A stretch of DNA of 64,000 nt from Lachnospiraceae bacterium EP-SM-12S-S03 (GCA_020540725.1 JAJBSL010000013.1:13945-77944); one strand, 5' to 3'; numbered from the stretch's first letter, positions 35,859 to 45,210 are shown. Made by a program: numbers and translations. The notes: a model not told the origin generated them from the sequence alone.

Positions 35859-36277
35859 GTAATCGCCCCCGGACAGCACACTTTCACGCATGCCGGCTTT
35901 CTACCTTCTCTGACCCTGTCAATGCATCCGTCACACTTATTCATTGTCCCATTTTCACCAAATGTAATGACATGAATCGGGCAAACAGATTCGCATGTTC
36001 TGCATCCGGTACACAATTCTTGATTTACCAGAATGAAACCTGTCTCTTTATCTTTATAAATCGTACCTTCCGGACAGGTTGCCATACACTTCCCACAATG
36101 GATACACCCCGGGCAAATATTTTTTTCAAAGTCTTTTTCACGATCTATAAATTTCACGGTTGTTCGAAAACTGACAGCATTCTCTTCCTCCGCTTTATAA
36201 TGCGCGTCCAGACAAGCCATATGGCAAGCATAACAGCCAACACATTTTGAACGATCAAACTTTATTCTATATGCCAT
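35840..36277 (-). CDS. Four-cluster ferredoxin subunit of the molybdoenzyme
   Basis: DmsB/PhsB-like electron-transfer subunit, 145 residues. Four Cys sets are complete: C12-C15-C18-C22, C58-C61-C64-C68, C89-C92-C95-C99 and C115-C118-C130-C134, fitting four [4Fe-4S] clusters. No signal peptide, so it works in the cytoplasm. It starts 11 bp inside the end of the catalytic subunit gene. It passes electrons between the catalytic subunit and an unknown donor; no membrane anchor subunit (DmsC/NrfD type) is encoded in the locus. Confidence 0.92.
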   Translation of the reverse strand: MAYRIKFDRSKCVGCYACHMACLDAHYKAEEENAVSFRTTVKFIDREKDFEKNICPGCIHCGKCMATCPEGTIYKDKETGFILVNQELCTGCRTCESVCPIHVITFGENGTMNKCDGCIDRVREGRKPACVKVCCPGAITWEEIQ

Positions 36278-38333
36278 TGCATTCTTTCCCCTTGTTTTTC
36301 TCTACTTTACAAAAATAACTTTTATATCCTGGAAATCCAGAAATTGGATCCAGATAATCTTTCGAGATCAAATCATTGGCTTCTCCTTTTTTGTTTCCGT
36401 GATAAACATGAACAATTCCCGGATAATTATTATTTGAAAGTGCAATAGTTCCTTGCATTTTACCAACAGGCGAACTTACAACTGCCTCTTCTCCCTCTTC
36501 CAGATCATACCTTGCTGCGTCCTGGGGATGCATTTCGATCAATGTTTCTTTTTCTAGACCCGCCAGCCAAGGAATTCTATACACTCTAGAATGAAAACGA
36601 TGCGGTTTTCTCGTTCCGGTATTTAAAACTAGTGGAAATTCTTCTCGATCCACTTCCTTCGTTTCCCGAAAATCCAAAAACTCCGGCAATCCCTGATACC
36701 CATAGGTATCATGATATTTCCACAATATTTGTGAGAAAAACTCCACCTTCCCGGAAGGTGTGTCAAATCCTCGTTTTAAGTATCCTTTTTCTTCCGGGAA
36801 AATCAAATTTTTACCAGGAAGTCCTTCCGGATGCAGGCGCAATTCCTCCGTCGTAATTCCGGATGGTTCCAATATATAGTTCATATAACTTTCATATCCT
36901 TGTTCTAACACTTCATCATGAAGTCCGAGCTTTTTCAGCATTCCCATAATGATTTCGATATCATTTTTCGATTCGCCCAACGGTTCGATTGCCTTCTGTG
37001 ACAAACCAACTTTTCCACCACGAAGAACCTTCACTTCATCTCTTTCAAATGATGTACATGCCGGAAGAACCAAATCTGCCGTATCGCAGGAATCCGACCA
37101 GAACAAATCCACATTTACAAAAAAGTCTAATTCTTTCATTGCCTTTTGCAAGTAATCCGGTTCCGGCCACATTCTCCGGTTAAATCCAAAAGAAACCATC
37201 GCTTTTATCGGATATGGATCTTCCTGTAAAATGTAATCTGCAAGCCTTGTACACTGCGCTTCCTCACAAGAGAGGTCAAACCAGACCGGAAAATCTTTTT
37301 CACCGATTGCTTCTTCTTTGTCATATCTTTTTACCTGATCGAATTCATTACAAGATACTGTTGGGCCTGCCATCACTGGATTACCGCCTATGACATCATA
37401 ATTTCCGGTCAGCGCAAGAAGAATCTGCACCGCTCTGTAATTTTGTACGCCATTGATATGATGCACAATCGTACAGGCAGAAAACATAATTCCCGCCGGA
37501 CCATTTGTTGCATAAAGTCTTGCAACTTCTTTGATTTTCTCCGGTTGCTCTCCAGTAATCTCTGCAACTTTTTCCGGCGTAAACTGCTCTACATATTTTT
37601 TGTATTCTTCAAACCCATATACATAATTTTCTACAAATTCTTTATCGTAGAGATTTTCCTCTATGATCACATGTGCCAATCCAAGCGCCAAAGCGCCGTC
37701 TGTTCCCGGCATGATTCGAAGATGAACGTCTGCTTCGCATGAGGTTGCCGTTTTGCGTGGATCCACTACAATAATTTTCACACCTTTTGCTTTCAGATTC
37801 TGATACATCTGACTCATCGGTGTGTTAGAATGATATAAATTTGATGTCCAAAACAAAACCGTCTTCGCATGCATCATATCCGGGAAACAGATATCATTTC
37901 CATAGATAGATTTCCATGCTAGATTGGCTGCCTGAAAGCATGTGCTTGACTCGGTACAATAGTTCGGAGAACCAAAAGCATTAGCCAGCCGAAGAAGCGC
38001 CGGTCTGTACCACTTCGGATATCCGGTATAAAATACTGTGGATTTCGCACCATATTCTGCCTTAATCCTCAGAAGTTTCTCTGCTATGATTTCATAGGCT
38101 TCTTCCCACGAAATTCTTGCAAACTGTCCACTTCCCTTCTCACCGCACCGTTTCATCGGATATAAAATCCGTTCTTTATTATAGATATACTGTTTCGATG
38201 AAGCGCCCTTCGAACAAAGTCCTCCCTGTGCTCCTTCTATCGATACAATTTCTCCACCTCGCACATATACATCCATCGGACAGCAGGGAGAACAAATTCC
38301 GCAATGCACCCTCTTTACTTCTGTTTTATCCAA
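36267..38333 (-). CDS. Molybdopterin oxidoreductase, DMSO-reductase superfamily, cytoplasmic
   Basis: Catalytic subunit with Mo-bis-MGD and one [4Fe-4S]. About 688 residues. The N-terminal cluster motif is C11-x2-C14-x3-C18...C40. The region that holds the Mo ligand in relatives (SPNYCTESSTCFQAAN) offers Cys126 and Cys132, favouring a Cys ligand as in thiosulfate/polysulfide reductases. The C-terminal MGD domain is present (LVLNTGTRKPHRFHSR). No twin-arginine signal. TTG at 38333 is ten bases after GGAG; TTG at 38342 touches it. It overlaps the C-S lyase gene by 8 bp. The substrate is unknown; a sulfur compound is inferred from context. Confidence 0.9.
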   Translation of the reverse strand: MDKTEVKRVHCGICSPCCPMDVYVRGGEIVSIEGAQGGLCSKGASSKQYIYNKERILYPMKRCGEKGSGQFARISWEEAYEIIAEKLLRIKAEYGAKSTVFYTGYPKWYRPALLRLANAFGSPNYCTESSTCFQAANLAWKSIYGNDICFPDMMHAKTVLFWTSNLYHSNTPMSQMYQNLKAKGVKIIVVDPRKTATSCEADVHLRIMPGTDGALALGLAHVIIEENLYDKEFVENYVYGFEEYKKYVEQFTPEKVAEITGEQPEKIKEVARLYATNGPAGIMFSACTIVHHINGVQNYRAVQILLALTGNYDVIGGNPVMAGPTVSCNEFDQVKRYDKEEAIGEKDFPVWFDLSCEEAQCTRLADYILQEDPYPIKAMVSFGFNRRMWPEPDYLQKAMKELDFFVNVDLFWSDSCDTADLVLPACTSFERDEVKVLRGGKVGLSQKAIEPLGESKNDIEIIMGMLKKLGLHDEVLEQGYESYMNYILEPSGITTEELRLHPEGLPGKNLIFPEEKGYLKRGFDTPSGKVEFFSQILWKYHDTYGYQGLPEFLDFRETKEVDREEFPLVLNTGTRKPHRFHSRVYRIPWLAGLEKETLIEMHPQDAARYDLEEGEEAVVSSPVGKMQGTIALSNNNYPGIVHVYHGNKKGEANDLISKDYLDPISGFPGYKSYFCKVEKNKGKECNGI

Positions 38334-39489
38334 GTTTTTCAATCTCCTCTTTCAATTGTTTCAAAGTTTCCGCAATAGACGCTCTCGGACAAGCCACATT
38401 CATACGCACAAATCCTTTCCCTTCTTCTCCGAAAAATGTGCCGTCATTCACCGCGATATGACATTCTGCCAGAAAAAAATCGTGAATTTTATCATCACTC
38501 AAGCCCAGTTTTCTGCAGTCTAGCCAAAGAAGATATGTGCCTTCCGGTTTGTATACTGTCAAATTGGGAAGTTCTTTCTGAATATAGTCTACTGCATAAT
38601 CTAAGTTTCCTTCAATATAGGCATTCAATTCATCCAGCCACTCTTCGGATTCTTCATACGCGCCTAATAATACAGCTTCTGAAAATGCATTGTTTTCTGT
38701 TGCATGGGACTTCTCACAGATTTCCTTGAATTTTTCCCGCAGTTCTTGATTCTGTATGAAGCAGTTTGCTACATGAATGCTTGCAAGATTAAATGCTTTT
38801 GACGGAGAAGTAAATGTGAAACACCTCTCTGCCACCTCTTCTGAGATTGAAGAGATAAATGTATGCTTATGTTCTTTTGTAACAAGCTCACTATGAATAT
38901 CATCTGAAATAATATATAAATGGTGACGTACACAAATTTCTGCAACCCTTTCCAATTCTTCCTTTTTCCATACACGTCCGACCGGATTATGCGGATTACA
39001 TAAAATCACCGCTTTTGTTTTCTCTGTGATCTTGCTTTCAAAGTCTTCAAAATCGATGGTATAGTAACCGTTTTCATTTTTCATCCTACTTTCCACAACT
39101 GTTCTTCCCGTATCCTGAATCGCCCGGTAAAATGGTCCATATACAGGTGTATGGATAATAAATTCATCTCCCAGTTCCGAAATAATCTGAATCGCAAGCG
39201 CGATTCCAAGTACTACATTTGGAACATAAGCGATCCATTCTTTCTCCACATGAAAGTCGTGTCTTCTCCTCATCCAGTCCATGGTCGCTTCATAATATCT
39301 GTCTGACAAAAACTGATATCCAAATACACCGTGTGCAACCCGTTCCTGTAAATTTCTCTGAATTGCCGGAGCCACTTCAAAATCCATATCTGCGATCCAC
39401 ATTGGCATTACTTTATCTGTTACAAACTCGGCGTCCCACTTTACGCAGTTCGATCCTCTTCGTTCAATTTTTCTGTCAAAATTATGCAT
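38326..39489 (-). CDS. PatB/MalY-type PLP-dependent C-S lyase
   Basis: Fold-type I beta-lyase of 387 residues that cleaves cystathionine, cysteine or S-substituted cysteines to pyruvate, ammonia and a thiol. Diagnostic PatB features: MPMWIADMDFEVAPAI near the N-terminus, CNPHNPVGRVW, ISDDIHSEL, and the PLP lysine Lys231 in TFTSPSKAFNLA. ATG at 39489 follows CAGGAG. It overlaps oppF-like (8 bp) upstream and the molybdoenzyme (8 bp) downstream, so it is translationally linked to both import and redox steps. Confidence 0.9.
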   Translation of the reverse strand: MHNFDRKIERRGSNCVKWDAEFVTDKVMPMWIADMDFEVAPAIQRNLQERVAHGVFGYQFLSDRYYEATMDWMRRRHDFHVEKEWIAYVPNVVLGIALAIQIISELGDEFIIHTPVYGPFYRAIQDTGRTVVESRMKNENGYYTIDFEDFESKITEKTKAVILCNPHNPVGRVWKKEELERVAEICVRHHLYIISDDIHSELVTKEHKHTFISSISEEVAERCFTFTSPSKAFNLASIHVANCFIQNQELREKFKEICEKSHATENNAFSEAVLLGAYEESEEWLDELNAYIEGNLDYAVDYIQKELPNLTVYKPEGTYLLWLDCRKLGLSDDKIHDFFLAECHIAVNDGTFFGEEGKGFVRMNVACPRASIAETLKQLKEEIEKLG

Positions 39490-40483
39490 CTTTTTTCTCC
39501 TGATTCTCATCCATTTTTTGTTCGTACAAATGACAGGCTACCAAATGATTTTCTCTAACTACCTGAAGCTGTGGCGTTTTTGATTTACAAATATCTTCCG
39601 CAAATCTGCATCTTGTGCAGAAACGGCATCCTTCTTTTACATTCACCGGACTTGGAGCTTCCCCATCCAGTTGAATCCTATCCCGTGTCTCTTCTATATC
39701 TGGGTTCGGAATAGGAATTGCGGAAAGCAATGCTTCTGTATAAGGATGCAGCGGGTTCGAATATAATTCCTCTGTTTCTGCCAGTTCTACCATATTTCCA
39801 AGATACATTACACCAACCCTGTCTGAAATATATTTTACCATAGAAAGATCATGTGCAATAAAAATACTTGTTAATCCGCGTTCTTTTTGTAATTCCACAA
39901 GCAGATTAACAACCTGTGCCTGTACAGATACATCCAGTGCTGAAATCGGTTCGTCGCACAGAAGGAATTCCGGATTCACGGCAAGCGCTCTGGCAATTCC
40001 GATTCTCTGTCTCTGTCCACCAGAAAATTCATGCACATAACGGCTTGCGTGTTCCGGATTCAATCCGACTTGTCTTAACAAATCTTGTACCGCCTGTCTT
40101 TCCTGCTCTTTTGACATTGTTAACTTATGAATTCTCATTCCTTCTGCAACAATATCATGCACCTTTAACCTCGGATCCAAAGAAGAATACGGATCTTGGA
40201 AAATCATTTGCACGTGTTTCGTCAATTCTTTTCTTCCGGCAGCATTTAATTTATGAATATCTTTCCCTTTATACAATACCTGTCCATCTGTTTTGTCATA
40301 CACACCGACGCAAGTTCTTCCACAAGTTGTTTTCCCACATCCGGATTCTCCCACGATGCCCAATGTTTCTCCTTCATAGATAGTGAAAGAAACATCGTCT
40401 ACCGCCTTCACTACTTTTTTCGGACCGATTTGAAAATACTTCTTTAAATGTTTTACTTCCAATATTGGATTTTGTCTATTCAT
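39482..40483 (-). CDS. Di-/oligopeptide ABC transporter ATPase (DppF/OppF type)
   Basis: ATPase of a family-5 peptide importer, 333 residues. Walker A GESGCGKTTCGRT, signature FSGGQRQRIGIARAL, Walker B LLCDEPISALD, then the H-loop FIAHDLS. The C-terminal oligopeptide extension has a cysteine cluster in GCRFCTRCRFAEDIC that can bind [4Fe-4S] in relatives. ATG at 40483 follows AGGAGG, eight bases inside the preceding ATPase gene. Confidence 0.93.
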   Translation of the reverse strand: MNRQNPILEVKHLKKYFQIGPKKVVKAVDDVSFTIYEGETLGIVGESGCGKTTCGRTCVGVYDKTDGQVLYKGKDIHKLNAAGRKELTKHVQMIFQDPYSSLDPRLKVHDIVAEGMRIHKLTMSKEQERQAVQDLLRQVGLNPEHASRYVHEFSGGQRQRIGIARALAVNPEFLLCDEPISALDVSVQAQVVNLLVELQKERGLTSIFIAHDLSMVKYISDRVGVMYLGNMVELAETEELYSNPLHPYTEALLSAIPIPNPDIEETRDRIQLDGEAPSPVNVKEGCRFCTRCRFAEDICKSKTPQLQVVRENHLVACHLYEQKMDENQEKKDA

Positions 40484-41498
40484 CTTCTGTTTCCTCCTCA
40501 AACCGAATATTTGCGTATCCCGATTCCGGATGGTAAAGCCAACAGGCCACTTTGTGTTCTTCTTCGAATTCAAATTGCGGAGGCATTGCTTCCAGACAAG
40601 CTTTCATGCAGTATTTACATCTTGCTGCAAACGGACAACCTACCGGTGGATCAATCAGATCCGGAGGAGTACCTTCGATTGATACTAATTTTTCCTCTTT
40701 TCCAAGTTCCAGACTTGGTGCAGCTTTTAAAAGCGACCACGTATATGGATGTTTATGACCGAAGAAAATTTCTCTGCTTTTTCCTTCTTCAACAACTTTA
40801 CCCGAATACATAACTACGATTCGGTCTGCAATGTCTGCCACAACTCCGAGATCATGTGTGATTAAAATAATCGTTGTTCCAAACTGTTCCTGAATGCTTT
40901 TCATAAGCTCGATAATCTGCGCCTGTATCGTAACATCAAGAGCTGTTGTCGGCTCATCTGCAATCAGAACTTTCGGATTACCCGATAGTGCAATTGCAAT
41001 CATTACTCTCTGACGCATGCCTCCAGACAATTCGTGCGGATATTTTTTCATACACATTTCTTCATCTGGAATTCCGGCAAGACGAAGCATTGTCATTGCA
41101 CGTTTTCTTGCTTCTGCCTTATCAATCTTATTATGGTTTCGTATGTTTTCTACAATCTGTTTTCCGATATTCATCGTTGGATTTAAAGAAGTGAGTGCAT
41201 CCTGAAATATCATGGAACACTGAGACCCACGGTAATCACACCATTCTTTTTCCGATTGTTCCAATATATTTTTCCCGTCAAATAAAATCTTGCTTCCTTC
41301 TTTGATTTCTCCCGGCGGAGTTGGAATCAATCCCATGATCGTCTTGGACGTTACTGATTTCCCACATCCGGATTCACCTACGATTGCAAGTGTTTTTCCT
41401 CTATTCACATCAAAGGATACTCCTCTTACTGCCTGAACCTCTCCTGCGTAAGTATGGTAAGATACTCTTAAATTTTCAATTTCTAATATTTTTTCCAA
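40476..41498 (-). CDS. Di-/oligopeptide ABC transporter ATPase (DppD/OppD type)
   Basis: Second ATPase of the importer, 340 residues. Walker A GESGCGKSVTSKT, signature LSGGMRQRVMIAIAL, Walker B VLIADEPTTALDVTIQAQ, H-loop LITHDLG. C-terminal Cys-rich tail GCPFAARCKYCMKAC. The start is TTG at 41498, eight bases after AGGAGG. It is 12 bp after the second permease gene and overlaps the other ATPase gene by 8 bp. Confidence 0.93.
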   Translation of the reverse strand: MEKILEIENLRVSYHTYAGEVQAVRGVSFDVNRGKTLAIVGESGCGKSVTSKTIMGLIPTPPGEIKEGSKILFDGKNILEQSEKEWCDYRGSQCSMIFQDALTSLNPTMNIGKQIVENIRNHNKIDKAEARKRAMTMLRLAGIPDEEMCMKKYPHELSGGMRQRVMIAIALSGNPKVLIADEPTTALDVTIQAQIIELMKSIQEQFGTTIILITHDLGVVADIADRIVVMYSGKVVEEGKSREIFFGHKHPYTWSLLKAAPSLELGKEEKLVSIEGTPPDLIDPPVGCPFAARCKYCMKACLEAMPPQFEFEEEHKVACWLYHPESGYANIRFEEETEDE

Positions 41499-41510
41499 TT
41501 TCCCTACCTC

Positions 41511-42434
41511 CTACTTGACCATTTTCGGTTCTAGCGCATTGCGAAGCGCATCTCCGATCACATTAAAGCTTAATACTGTAAGGACAATAAATAATCCCGG
41601 GAAAATAGCCAATGTGGGCATGTCCATAATATACACCTGCGCTCCTTGAAGCATTGTTCCCCAGGATGCTTTCGGAAGCTGCACTCCAAGTCCCATAAAG
41701 CTTAATGCTGACTCTGTCAAAATCGCTCTTGCCACTGCAAGACTTCCTGCAACAATAATAGAAGAAGTCATATTTGGTATGATATGCTTGAAAATAATTT
41801 CAAAATGTCCCGCTCCCAAATGCCTGGATGCGATAACAAAGTCTTTTTCCTTTAAAGACAATGTTTCTGCACGCGTAATCCGGGCAATCTGACACCATTC
41901 AAACAATCCAAGAATAATAATCATGGAATATACTTTTGGCGGAAAAAGTGAGTTGATTACAACCATAAGCAAAAAACTTGGCACGGACATAAAAATATCT
42001 GTAAAACGCATCAGTAACATATCTATCTTTCCACCCATATATCCACTGATCGTTCCGATTAATGTACCAATCGTTGTCGATAAAAGCATCGATAAAAATC
42101 CTACAGAAAGAGAAATTCTTCCTCCATACAATGCGCGCGTGAAATAATCTCTTCCTAATTCATCTGTACCAAACCAGTGTTTAGAAGACGGCGATAACAA
42201 TTTCTGCATAACATCCTGTTTATCCGGATCGTACGGTGAAAGTGGGGCAATCACAGCACTGATCAGAATAAGCAGTAAAATCATCGTACAAATAATTGCA
42301 AGTTTATTTTCTTTTAAAGATTGGATCACATCTCCGATCAATCCTCTGCCATATTTTGCACTGATTTTTTTCTCTTCTTTTTTTACTCGTTGAAAACTAT
42401 CATTCTGTATTTCATATTCTGTTCTATTATCCAT
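41511..42434 (-). CDS. Di-/oligopeptide ABC transporter permease (DppC/OppC type)
   Basis: Membrane subunit of 307 residues with about six helices and a long cytoplasmic N-terminus. The HWFGTDELGRDYFTRALYGGR motif typical of OppC/DppC lies near residue 90, and the ATPase-coupling loop EKDFVIASRHLGAGHFEIIFKH near 195. The start overlaps the other permease by 8 bp. Substrate choice is set by the lipoprotein encoded at 43471-45087. Confidence 0.92.
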   Translation of the reverse strand: MDNRTEYEIQNDSFQRVKKEEKKISAKYGRGLIGDVIQSLKENKLAIICTMILLLILISAVIAPLSPYDPDKQDVMQKLLSPSSKHWFGTDELGRDYFTRALYGGRISLSVGFLSMLLSTTIGTLIGTISGYMGGKIDMLLMRFTDIFMSVPSFLLMVVINSLFPPKVYSMIIILGLFEWCQIARITRAETLSLKEKDFVIASRHLGAGHFEIIFKHIIPNMTSSIIVAGSLAVARAILTESALSFMGLGVQLPKASWGTMLQGAQVYIMDMPTLAIFPGLFIVLTVLSFNVIGDALRNALEPKMVK

Positions 42435-43392
42435 TTTTTCTACCCATTCCTTGTCTGATTTTAGGATCTACTACTGCATACAATATATCTGCCAAAAAGT
42501 TTCCTAATATCAAAATGATACAGGAGAACATTGTGAATCCCATAATGACCGGATAGTCTCTAGATGTTACCGCATCCATTGCAAGCCTTCCGATTCCTGG
42601 CCATGAAAAAATACTTTCCACAACGAAAGATCCACATACGAGACCTGCAATATTAATCCCTGCCAATGTAATAATCGGTAACAGACAATTCTTTAACACA
42701 TGTCTTCTTAACACTTTTCTCTTATTTGTTCCTTTGGCTATGGCAGTCACTACATAATCCTCTTCCAGTTGTGTGATCGTATTGGATCGGATATACCTTG
42801 TAAATATTGCAGTATTGTTCAAACTCAACACGATAACCGGAAGTACCATATGCCAAACCATATCGCCAAATGTATCTACATTGGTTGTATGCATTCCACC
42901 ACTTGGGAACCACTGTAACTTTAACGCAAATATGATGATCAATACCATGGACAACCAAAATTGTGGTATGGATATTCCGAGATAAGACAGAAAACTAATC
43001 ATATTGTCAGCTAATTTGTTCTTTTTCAAACCAGCCCATAATCCAAGCGGTATAGAGACAAGCAATGACAGTAATAGCGCCGATCCCATTAGTATCAATG
43101 TGGAAGGTAATCTTTCTCCGATCATCTCCGCTACCGGACGATGTTTATAAATAGATGTTCCAAAATCTCCTTGCAGTACATGTTTCAACCAGACAATATA
43201 CTGCTCTGCAACCGTTCCATCCACTCCATATTCTACTCTGATCGCTTGGATTTCATCCTCTGTCATTCCCGGCTTGATATAGTTTTGAATGGGGTCTCCC
43301 GGCGCTGCCTGTATAATCAGAAAAGAAAAAACACTTACCAGGATTACTACCGGTATCAATTGTAAAAAGCGTTTTAAAATATATTCTTTCAC
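42427..43392 (-). CDS. Di-/oligopeptide ABC transporter permease (DppB/OppB type)
   Basis: Membrane subunit of 321 residues: N-terminal helix YILKRFLQLIPVVILVSVFS, the extracytoplasmic AAPGDPI motif, and the coupling loop EDYVVTAIAKGTNKRKVL. GTG at 43392 is the chosen start, after GAAGGAGA with about seven-base spacing. A hairpin with T-run separates it from the binding-protein gene, so the membrane and ATPase genes are probably made at a lower level than the binding protein. Confidence 0.92.
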   Translation of the reverse strand: MKEYILKRFLQLIPVVILVSVFSFLIIQAAPGDPIQNYIKPGMTEDEIQAIRVEYGVDGTVAEQYIVWLKHVLQGDFGTSIYKHRPVAEMIGERLPSTLILMGSALLLSLLVSIPLGLWAGLKKNKLADNMISFLSYLGISIPQFWLSMVLIIIFALKLQWFPSGGMHTTNVDTFGDMVWHMVLPVIVLSLNNTAIFTRYIRSNTITQLEEDYVVTAIAKGTNKRKVLRRHVLKNCLLPIITLAGINIAGLVCGSFVVESIFSWPGIGRLAMDAVTSRDYPVIMGFTMFSCIILILGNFLADILYAVVDPKIRQGMGRKNG

Positions 43393-43431
43393 TTTGCATC
43401 TCCTTCTATCTGCAAACATTTCAAATTCAGC

Positions 43432-43461
43432 AAAAGACCGTTCACACCCGAACGGTCTTTT
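43432..43461 (-). terminator. Intra-operon terminator/attenuator between binding protein and permease
   Basis: Perfect 12-bp stem (43432-43443 and 43450-43461) with a 6-nt loop, followed on the minus strand by TTTT then GC. It lies 9 bp after the binding-protein stop. It probably causes partial termination, giving excess binding protein. Confidence 0.75.
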
Positions 43462-43470
43462 TTTGATTTA

Positions 43471-45087
43471 CTATTTCTCCATAGTAATTTTTAAATAATC
43501 CTCAAATATCGGTACTCTCTGAATCTCATCAAGTCCTTTGAATTCTTTTCTTGCAACCATAACATAGTTTGTATTTGCCATTGGATACATAGAGTAGTCT
43601 TCATTCATCTGTACCTGAAGTTCTTTGTAATATTTATCTTTGTCTTCTTCTGTAAGAGCCTGGGAAGCTTTCTTCCAAAGTTCTTTTGTCTCCGGGCTTA
43701 CGTAAAATCCGATTTCTAGATTATCGCCTGTCCAGGATGTCAATTTAGAAGCCGGATCGGCATTTAACTGATCCATACCGTTAGAAGCAAGATCCCAGGA
43801 TGTATCTTCCACTGGCGTTCCTGTAAGCCAGGAAGCAAATAATTTCGGGAAGAATGCCGGCGAGTCTAATCCCTCGATTTCAACATTAACACCAATTTCT
43901 TTTAACTGTTGCTGCACGACTTGTGCTGTTTCTTTCATATTTGGTCTGTTTTGGTTGTAAATATAATGTAATGTTTTTTCAGTTAAACCTGTTTCTTTTG
44001 CAAGTTTTTTAGCTTCTTCTATGTCTTGTTTGTAACCTTCCATCTCATCATTATAATATAAGTTCTGTGGAGCGCAGAAGTTCTTTGCAGGAAGTGCGAG
44101 TTCTTCTGAGCCATATGCTCCTGTAATAATCTCGTCTACATTCAATGCAAGTGCAATTGCTTTTCTCGCTTTGATGTCTTTCATGTTCGGGCTTTGGTAG
44201 TTATAAGCCATGTAATTTAAGCGCCCCTCCGGAATGTTGTAAACTGTGTAATTGTCATCCTTTTTGTATTTCTCTAATTTTGTTGGATTTGTAATACGCA
44301 TCACAGAAATCTCACCACTCTGAAGTGCTGCTTCCTGAGCACTTTCATCTGTGATTGTCTTAATAATTACCTGATCAAGACTTGCTTTTCCCCTGTAGTA
44401 ATCATCATATCTTTCATATACAATACTTTCTCCCTGGTTCCACTCTTTTAATTTGAATGGGCCGGACCCGATTCCTGCATTTAAAGCTTCTGTATTTTCA
44501 ATAATGTGAATATCTCCGCCAAATGCATGCTCTGGGAAAATCTGTAAACGTCCGAATTCTGTCTCAAACGCACTATATGGTGCAACCAATGTTAAATTCA
44601 CTGTCAGATCATCCACTTTTTCTGCCTGCAGATTGTTTCCATCATATTTTACATTACTTGCATCTGCTGAGTTGGATGGTTCCTGGATCGCTTTGATTGA
44701 GAAGATTACGTCATCTGCTGTAATTGCTTCTCCATCATGCCATGTAAGTCCATCCTTTAATTTCAACTGATAGTGACATCCATCTTCTGCTGTTGGTTCC
44801 AGACTTTCTGCCAGATACCATCTTGTTTCATCCTTATTTACGATAAATAATGGATCGAAACATGGAGAAAATGCAATCAACTGGTCGTCACTTCCGTATG
44901 CATTAAATGGATTGATCCACGTAACTGAATCTGAATTGATCGGTACAATAAATGTTCCTCCGTCTTCTGTTGTTTCTGCCTTGCTATCGTTTCCTGCACT
45001 TTTCTTGTCAGAATTACCGCCACAACCGGCAAGCATTGATACTGCCATTGCTGCCACGAGCAATAATGATACCATTTTCTTTTTCAT
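43471..45087 (-). CDS. Extracellular solute-binding lipoprotein, family 5 (peptide type)
   Basis: Substrate-binding lipoprotein of the importer, 538 residues. Signal peptide with lipobox SMLAGCGG, then a short Ser/Lys linker. Family 5 hallmarks: LKDGLTWHDGEAITADDVIFSIK (abridged here in reading; about residues 107-128), SGPFKLKEWNQGE and KARKAIALALNVDEI. It is the first gene of the locus, followed by a terminator-like hairpin. The family binds di-/oligopeptides, nickel chelates, glutathione and opines; the real ligand is unknown. Context argues for a cysteine-containing or S-modified compound. ATG follows CAGGAGAGG. Confidence 0.93.
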   Translation of the reverse strand: MKKKMVSLLLVAAMAVSMLAGCGGNSDKKSAGNDSKAETTEDGGTFIVPINSDSVTWINPFNAYGSDDQLIAFSPCFDPLFIVNKDETRWYLAESLEPTAEDGCHYQLKLKDGLTWHDGEAITADDVIFSIKAIQEPSNSADASNVKYDGNNLQAEKVDDLTVNLTLVAPYSAFETEFGRLQIFPEHAFGGDIHIIENTEALNAGIGSGPFKLKEWNQGESIVYERYDDYYRGKASLDQVIIKTITDESAQEAALQSGEISVMRITNPTKLEKYKKDDNYTVYNIPEGRLNYMAYNYQSPNMKDIKARKAIALALNVDEIITGAYGSEELALPAKNFCAPQNLYYNDEMEGYKQDIEEAKKLAKETGLTEKTLHYIYNQNRPNMKETAQVVQQQLKEIGVNVEIEGLDSPAFFPKLFASWLTGTPVEDTSWDLASNGMDQLNADPASKLTSWTGDNLEIGFYVSPETKELWKKASQALTEEDKDKYYKELQVQMNEDYSMYPMANTNYVMVARKEFKGLDEIQRVPIFEDYLKITMEK

Positions 45088-45127
45088 TTTTCCTCTCCTG
45101 TGTTCCTTTATAAATTTTCCATAAAAT

Positions 45128-45155
45128 ATTTTAATACATTTCGCACAAATGTCTA
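45128..45155 (-). promoter_or_regulatory. Promoter of the peptide-transport/molybdoenzyme locus
   Basis: Minus strand TAGACA (45155-45150), 16-bp spacer, TAAAAT (45133-45128), about 40 bp before the binding-protein ATG. The -35 and spacing are slightly off consensus, as for a regulated promoter. Confidence 0.5.
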
Positions 45156-45210
45156 ATTGATTTTTCTCATAAATTTATAGGTTATTTCTATTACTCTTTT
45201 CAACTGTACA

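Noticed and set aside
35672-36250. Plus-strand open frame of about 190 codons
   Set aside because: Antisense to mobA and the ferredoxin gene; its many Cys come from the complementary strand of the cluster motifs.
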